The notes under the pieces: generated by a model
The model's input: only the letters and a program-made list of their open reading frames with translations
Databases searched by the model: none
Told to the model about the DNA's origin: nothing
Position numbers and translations under genes: made by a program
Assembly (NCBI RefSeq): GCF_003569785.1
Contig: NZ_KZ983987.1
Location: 205,852 to 269,851 of the forward strand
Direction of reading: 5' to 3'
DNA from: Leucobacter sp. wl10
Lineage (GTDB): Bacteria; Actinomycetota; Actinomycetes; Actinomycetales; Microbacteriaceae
Length of the DNA stretch: 64,000 nucleotides
Shown here: piece by piece, positions 59,633 through 64,000 of the stretch
Position numbering within the stretch: position 1 is the first letter of the stretch
Layout of the letters: the number at the start of each line of letters is the position of its first letter

Positions 59633-60118
59633 ATGAACAGGAAGGCGTTCCTGGTCCCGTTCGTCGTTCCCGCTCTCATAACGGGATTGACGAGTTGCAC
59701 GGCCACCGACGACTCCGCGAGCGAGCCCGAAACCGCCGCGCCGTCGACGCCTCCCGCAGAGACTGAGCCTGCGGAGAGGCTGACCGTGGTGTCTCAGCCC
59801 GGAGGGGGGATGAAAGCGATCACGTTCGATCCCGAATCCCTTCCAGCGCTTCAGGCCGTGTTCGAAGGAGCACTCTCCGTGGACGACGAAGGGTGCATAG
59901 CTCTCGAAACCGGAGAAGGCATCAGTCCGCTCGCCTTCTCGTCCTTCTCGTTCAAGGGCTTCGGCGCCACCGGCGAGATCCTTCTTGCAGAAGACGGTTT
60001 CGCGCTGGGAGACACGGTGTCGATCACCGGTGGCGGCATCTCGGTGGGAAGCGAGGAGCTCGCTGAGTGCGGCAACCCCTCGGGTGTCACTCAAGCAACC
60101 TCCGTCACTCGTCGTTGA
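59633..60118 (+). CDS. secreted lipoprotein of unknown function
   Basis: 161 residues. The signal peptide ends in a lipobox (TGLTSC), followed by a Ser/Thr/Pro/Glu linker and a small domain with DDEGCIALETGEG and a second Cys near the end (ELAECGN), a likely disulfide. SD AAGGGGG. It follows the broken protease in the same lower-GC stretch. No family recognised. Confidence 0.75.
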   Translation: MNRKAFLVPFVVPALITGLTSCTATDDSASEPETAAPSTPPAETEPAERLTVVSQPGGGMKAITFDPESLPALQAVFEGALSVDDEGCIALETGEGISPLAFSSFSFKGFGATGEILLAEDGFALGDTVSITGGGISVGSEELAECGNPSGVTQATSVTRR

Positions 60119-60172
60119 CGACGCCTCTCCCGTGCTGCGCATGGAGTCCCGCGCCGGGATGGTAGCGTTTCT

Positions 60173-61669
60173 GTGTTCAGCGAGCATCCGGGCGAGGGAA
60201 TGGAGCAGCCGGTGGCAGAGGCGCGGCGGGAGAGCGGCCAGCAGGCGAGGAACGGGATCGACCGCTATTTCGGGATCACGGAGCGCGGGTCCACGTTCGC
60301 GACGGAGATCCGGGGCGGCCTCGTCACCTTCGTGACGATGGCGTACATCGTGATCCTCAACCCGATCATCCTCACGAGCGGGGTGGACGTCGAGGGCAAC
60401 AGCCTCGCCTTCCCGGCGGTGAGCGCCGTCACCGCCCTGACCGCGGGCGTGATGACGATCCTCTTCGGCATCGTCTCGCGGTTGCCCTTCGGCTTCGCGG
60501 CGGGGCTCGGGATCAACGCGTTCCTCGCGTTCTCCGTCGTGGGGCAGGTGACCTGGCCCGAGGCCATGGCGCTCGTGGTCATCAACGGCGCACTGATCGT
60601 GCTGCTCGCCGCGACGGGCCTGCGCCGCATGATCTTCGACGCGGTGCCCGTGGAGCTGAAGCTCGCGATCACGGTGGGCATCGGGCTGTTCATCGCCTTC
60701 ATCGGCTTCGTCAACGCGGGTTTCGTCACCTCGACCGGTCAGGGCTCGCCGCCGGTGGGCCTCGGCATCGGCGGCTCGGTCGTCACGATCCCAACCCTGA
60801 TCTTCGTGATCACGCTCGTGCTCACGGGCGTGCTGGTCGCGGCAAAGGTGAAGGGCGGCCTGCTCATCGGACTCGTGTCCGGCACCGTCATCTCGGTGGT
60901 GGTCGAGGCGGTCGCGCAGCTCGGCCCGCGCACGGGCGCCGGCGGCGAGGTCGCCAACGCCGGCGGTTGGGGCCTCACCGTGCCCGAGCTCGGCAGCGCT
61001 CCGTTCGGTCTGCCCGATCTCAGCCTGATCGGGGCGGTCAGCTTCGATCTCGGCCGCGTCGGGGCGGTGACCATCGTGATGCTGGTGTTCACCCTGCTGT
61101 TCACCAACTTCTTCGACGCGATGGGCACGATGACCGGCCTGTCGCGCGAGGCGGGCCTGGCCGACGAGAGGGGCAATTTCCCGCGCCTGAAGTCGGCGCT
61201 GGTGGTCGAGGGCGTCGGCGCCATCGCGGGCGGCGTGACCTCGTCGTCGTCGAACACGGTGTTCATCGAGTCGGGCGCGGGTATCGGCGAGGGCGCCCGC
61301 ACCGGCTTCGCCAACGTGATCACGGGCCTGATGTTCCTGCTGGCCATGTTCTTCACCCCGCTCACGCAGATCGTGCCGACGGAGGTCGCGGCAGCGGCGC
61401 TCGTCATAGTCGGCGCGCTGATGATGGCGCAGATCAAGAACATCGACCTCGGCGACTTCCGCGTGCTGCTGCCCGTCTTCCTGACGACCGCCGTGATGCC
61501 GATGACCTACTCGATCGCCAACGGCATCGGAGCCGGCTTCGTGTCGTGGGTGCTGGTGCACGCGCTCAGCGGCCGGGCGAGGGGCGTCCACTGGCTGCTG
61601 TGGGTGGTCGCCGCGGGCTTCGTGATCTACTTCGCGCGAGGGCCCGTCGAGGCGCTGTTCGGGGTGTGA
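60173..61669 (+). CDS. NCS2 family permease, AzgA-type adenine/guanine/hypoxanthine uptake
   Basis: About 498 residues from GTG 60173, or 489 from ATG 60200, which has GCGAGGGA upstream. The family lead is YFGITERGSTFATEIRGGLVTFVTMAYIVILNP, and it has GLGINAFLAF and SSSNTVFIESGAGIGEGARTG. About 12-14 membrane segments. TAGCGT at 60163-60168 may be the -10 box, only 4 nt from the GTG. The stop faces the next gene across 4 bp. Confidence 0.92.
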   Translation: MFSEHPGEGMEQPVAEARRESGQQARNGIDRYFGITERGSTFATEIRGGLVTFVTMAYIVILNPIILTSGVDVEGNSLAFPAVSAVTALTAGVMTILFGIVSRLPFGFAAGLGINAFLAFSVVGQVTWPEAMALVVINGALIVLLAATGLRRMIFDAVPVELKLAITVGIGLFIAFIGFVNAGFVTSTGQGSPPVGLGIGGSVVTIPTLIFVITLVLTGVLVAAKVKGGLLIGLVSGTVISVVVEAVAQLGPRTGAGGEVANAGGWGLTVPELGSAPFGLPDLSLIGAVSFDLGRVGAVTIVMLVFTLLFTNFFDAMGTMTGLSREAGLADERGNFPRLKSALVVEGVGAIAGGVTSSSSNTVFIESGAGIGEGARTGFANVITGLMFLLAMFFTPLTQIVPTEVAAAALVIVGALMMAQIKNIDLGDFRVLLPVFLTTAVMPMTYSIANGIGAGFVSWVLVHALSGRARGVHWLLWVVAAGFVIYFARGPVEALFGV

Positions 61670-61673
61670 CGCC

Positions 61674-62873
61674 TCAGTTGCCGAGCACCTTCTGGAAGGC
61701 CTGCGTGTACCGGTTGTCCTCCTCGGCGGTGAGCGAGCGCACGTCGAAGATGCGCTTCGACATCTCCTCGTCCGGGAAGATCAGCGGGTTCTCGGCGAGC
61801 TCGGGATTGCGCTCGGCCATCGCCTCCTGCGCGCCCGCGACGGGGCACACGTACTGCACGTACTCGGCGACCTGGGCGGCCACCTCGGGCTCGTAGTAGT
61901 AGTCGACGAGCTTGTGCACCTGCTCGAAGGCGCGCGTCGCCTTCGGCATGCAGAACGAGTCGATGAACACCGAGGCGCCCGACTCCGGCACCACGAACTT
62001 CCAGATCTCCTCGCCGGCCTCCTCGTTGAGGATCGCGATGTCCCCCGACCAGGCCATCCCGGCCCAGACGGTCTCCTGCTGCAGATCCTGCGTATAGGAG
62101 TTGCCCTTCACCGTGGCGACCTGGCCGCTGCCGAGCTGCTCCCTGACGACCTTCAGCGCCGCCTCGAACTCGTCGTCGCCCCAGTCGCCCTCGACGTCGA
62201 CGCCCTGCTCGAGCATGATGAGACCGAGCGTGTCCTCCTGCTCCGTGAGCAGGCTGACCTTGCCCTTCAGATCGGTCGCCCACAGATCCGACACCTCGCG
62301 CACGCCCTTCGGGTAGAGGCGCGCGTTGTAGACGAGACCGGTCATACCCGCCTGGTAAGGGATCGACCAGGTGCGGTCGGGATCGAAGGACGCCTGCCGC
62401 ACCATGTCGATCATGTTCGCCGAGACGTTCGGCATCAGCTCGCGGTCGAACTGCTTGAGCTGCTGCTGCTCGAGGAGGCGCACGATCGTGGTGTCGGACG
62501 GGACGAAGACGTCGTAGCCCGTGTCCTGCCCCAGCTTGAGCTGGTCCTTGATCTTCGCGATGAAGGTCTTGTTGTCGTCGATGTCCTCGAAGTACTCGAC
62601 GCGGATGTTCGTGCGTTCCATGAACGCGTTGAGCGACGGCCAGTCGCCCGCGGCCTCGTCGTAATCGAGGTAGTAGGTCCAGTTGGCCCAGCGCACGGTG
62701 CCGCCGGAGCCGTCGCCCGGCCCGCTCGGCCCGGCGCACGAGGCCAGCGCTCCCGCACCGAGTGCGGCGACTCCGAGGGAGGCTCCCCGCAGCAGCTGGC
62801 GGCGGCTCATCCGCGCCGCTCCGGCCCTGCGCACGAGCTCCTGAACGGCGGGATCGGTCGGGTGACGATGCAT
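61674..62873 (-). CDS. PotD-like ABC transporter substrate-binding lipoprotein
   Basis: 399 residues. The N-terminus SRRQLLRGASLGVAALGAGALASCAG combines a twin-Arg signal with a lipobox, so it is probably a Tat-exported lipoprotein. The mature part is a spermidine/putrescine-type binding protein: VRWANWTYYLDYDEAAGDWPS, YDVFVPSDTTIVRLL, TWSIPYQAGMTGLVYN and FIDSFCMPKATRAFEQVHKL. SD AAAGGAGGAAAC. No permease or ATPase gene lies beside it here. Confidence 0.92.
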   Translation of the reverse strand: MHRHPTDPAVQELVRRAGAARMSRRQLLRGASLGVAALGAGALASCAGPSGPGDGSGGTVRWANWTYYLDYDEAAGDWPSLNAFMERTNIRVEYFEDIDDNKTFIAKIKDQLKLGQDTGYDVFVPSDTTIVRLLEQQQLKQFDRELMPNVSANMIDMVRQASFDPDRTWSIPYQAGMTGLVYNARLYPKGVREVSDLWATDLKGKVSLLTEQEDTLGLIMLEQGVDVEGDWGDDEFEAALKVVREQLGSGQVATVKGNSYTQDLQQETVWAGMAWSGDIAILNEEAGEEIWKFVVPESGASVFIDSFCMPKATRAFEQVHKLVDYYYEPEVAAQVAEYVQYVCPVAGAQEAMAERNPELAENPLIFPDEEMSKRIFDVRSLTAEEDNRYTQAFQKVLGN

Positions 62874-62936
62874 GTTTCCTCCTTTGGAAACGGTGCCGCT
62901 CGGGCGGCGAGGATCCGGGTCCATCCTCACACGGAA

Positions 62937-63758
62937 TCAGCCCCCGAGCACCACCGCGCGCAGTTCTCGCACGAGCCCGGCGTCGCCGGCGAAGAGGAAG
63001 GGCTCGCCGGGGGGCGTCGAGTCGTCCCGGCCGAGGAGCGCGGCACCCGCCTCGCGAGCGATGAGAACGCCCGCCGCGTAGTCCCACGGGTTGAGGCCCA
63101 TCTCGTAGTACGCGTCGAGCCGGCCGGCCGCGACGTTGCAGAGATCCAGAGCGGCTGAGCCGATGCGGCGGATGTCGCGGGCCAGCGGCAGCAGGCGGGA
63201 CGCCATCTCGGCCTGCTCTGCCCGTCGCTCGGCCGTGTAGCCGAAGCCCGTCCCGACCAGGGCCGTCGCGAGCTCGGTCTTGCCCGACGCCGAGATGGGG
63301 GAGCCGTTCAGGCGCGATCCGCCGCCCTCCCACGCCTCGAAGAGCTCGCCCGTGCGCGGGTTGAACACCGCCCCCGCGACGGCTCGGCGCCCGTCGGCGA
63401 AGGCGTGAGCGTCGCGCACCGTCGCCGCGATGCTCACCGCGAACGCCGGGATGCCGTACAGGTAGTTGACGGTGCCGTCGATGGGGTCGACGACCCACGT
63501 GACGGCGCTCGTGCCCGCGATGCCGGTGCCCTCCTCGCCCAGGACGCCGTCTGCGGGTCGCGCGGCGCGGAGCGCCGATACGATCAGGCGCTCCGCCTCG
63601 CGATCGGCCTCGGTCACGATGTCGACGGCGCTCGACTTGCTCGCGGCCACCGTGACCCCCCGGTCCCGCAGCGTTGCGATCAGTTCACCGGTCTGCACCG
63701 CGATGTCGGCTGCGAGGCGGGCGAGAGTTCGGGGAGCGGCGTCGACATCGTGGTGCAT
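62937..63758 (-). CDS. inositol monophosphatase family protein
   Basis: 273 residues. It has the metal-site motifs DIVTEADREAERLI, GEEGTG, VDPIDGTVNYLYGIP and, near the end, GLNPWDYAAGVLIAREAG. It may act on inositol phosphates, histidinol phosphate or a similar sugar phosphate; the family does not settle this. It lies 63 bp upstream of the binding-protein gene on the same strand. Confidence 0.92.
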   Translation of the reverse strand: MHHDVDAAPRTLARLAADIAVQTGELIATLRDRGVTVAASKSSAVDIVTEADREAERLIVSALRAARPADGVLGEEGTGIAGTSAVTWVVDPIDGTVNYLYGIPAFAVSIAATVRDAHAFADGRRAVAGAVFNPRTGELFEAWEGGGSRLNGSPISASGKTELATALVGTGFGYTAERRAEQAEMASRLLPLARDIRRIGSAALDLCNVAAGRLDAYYEMGLNPWDYAAGVLIAREAGAALLGRDDSTPPGEPFLFAGDAGLVRELRAVVLGG

Positions 63759-63780
63759 GGATCGAGCCTACCGCGAGAAG

Positions 63781-63810
63781 CGCGGGGACCCGCCTGCGCG
63801 AGCCCCCGCG
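63781..63810 (-). terminator. hairpin behind amt
   Basis: CGCGGGG (63781-63787) and CCCCGCG (63804-63810) form a 7-bp stem just past the amt stop on the minus strand. Confidence 0.5.
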
Positions 63811-63831
63811 CGAGGCTGGAGGAGGGGCCGG

Positions 63832-64000
63832 TCAGCGGACCGGCGCGGTCACGGGGTCGATCGCGTAGGCCTCCTCGCCGTGTGCGGCGAAGTCGATGCC
63901 CTCCTCCTCGACGGTCGGAGGCACTCGGAGCCCCGTGACGAGCTTCACCCCGAGGGCGATGAGCAGCGAGACCACGAAGGAGTAGACCGCCACGGCGACC
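63832..64000 (-). CDS. amt: ammonium transporter, 3' end
   Basis: Only the last 56 codons are in the window. The last membrane helix (VAVYSFVVSLLIALGVKLVTG) is followed by the Amt cytoplasmic tail LRVPPTVEEEGIDFAAHGEEAY, whose IDxxxHGExAY pattern is typical of Amt/MEP proteins. Confidence 0.88.
   Translation of the reverse strand, partial: VAVAVYSFVVSLLIALGVKLVTGLRVPPTVEEEGIDFAAHGEEAYAIDPVTAPVR

Overview
The window comes from a high-GC Gram-positive bacterium, most likely an actinobacterium of the Microbacteriaceae (Leucobacter or Microbacterium relatives). The evidence is about 70% GC coding sequence, GTG and TTG starts, a Kgd-type 2-oxoglutarate enzyme, a RamB-type regulator beside GTP-dependent PEP carboxykinase, DUF501 and DivIC genes behind enolase, and many -10 boxes of the form TANNNT placed 6-7 nt before the start codon, which suggests leaderless mRNAs. 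The family assignment is an inference; no rRNA gene is present.

Layout. 1-1664: 5' part of kgd on the minus strand. 1888-4271: two CNNM/CBS membrane proteins, then a lipoprotein. 5031-7731: metX and metY of methionine synthesis. 7907-9411: an SDR oxidoreductase and ung. 9528-13348: histidine utilisation (hutG, hutH, IclR regulator). 13564-14362: frameshifted DUF1684 gene. 14635-19623: rplY, pth, mfd. 19726-20924: two paralogous lipoproteins. 21025-27437: mazG, hisS, eno, a divIC-like gene, a DUF501 gene and ndh. 27593-31040: ramB and pckG, divergent. 31136-35204: a Tat-exported protein, tRNA-Leu(UAA), a 49-residue membrane protein, lemA, an htpX-like protease and an MFS exporter.

35302-51130 is a catabolic region. 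A divergon (FAD amine oxidase, DapA-like lyase and aldehyde dehydrogenase facing an MFS permease, with a GntR gene behind) has two identical-arm palindromes over its promoters. It adjoins a sarcosine module: glyA-soxB-soxD-soxA-soxG-sdaA-purU, divergent from its own GntR gene. Together the module can turn sarcosine into glycine and a THF-bound C1 unit, join these to serine, deaminate serine to pyruvate, and release excess C1 as formate. aspA follows at 51268.

52998-56864 holds an MHS-family permease, a flavin reductase-like protein, a GntR regulator with a very AT-rich divergent promoter, a remnant of an aspartase C-terminus, and a fumarylacetoacetate hydrolase-family enzyme. After an FKBP gene comes a lower-GC stretch (57399-60118) with about 0.9 kb lacking genes, a frameshifted secreted S1 protease and a lipoprotein, which looks acquired. 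The window ends with a purine permease, an orphan polyamine-type binding lipoprotein, an inositol monophosphatase-family gene and the 3' end of amt.

The window is mostly ordinary chromosome. The points most worth a second look are the GntR palindromes at 39190 and 39365, the recurrent leaderless starts, a sdaA lacking about 70 internal residues, the aspartase remnant, a shared 5' hairpin in the rplY, eno and ndh leaders, and two genes each broken by one base.
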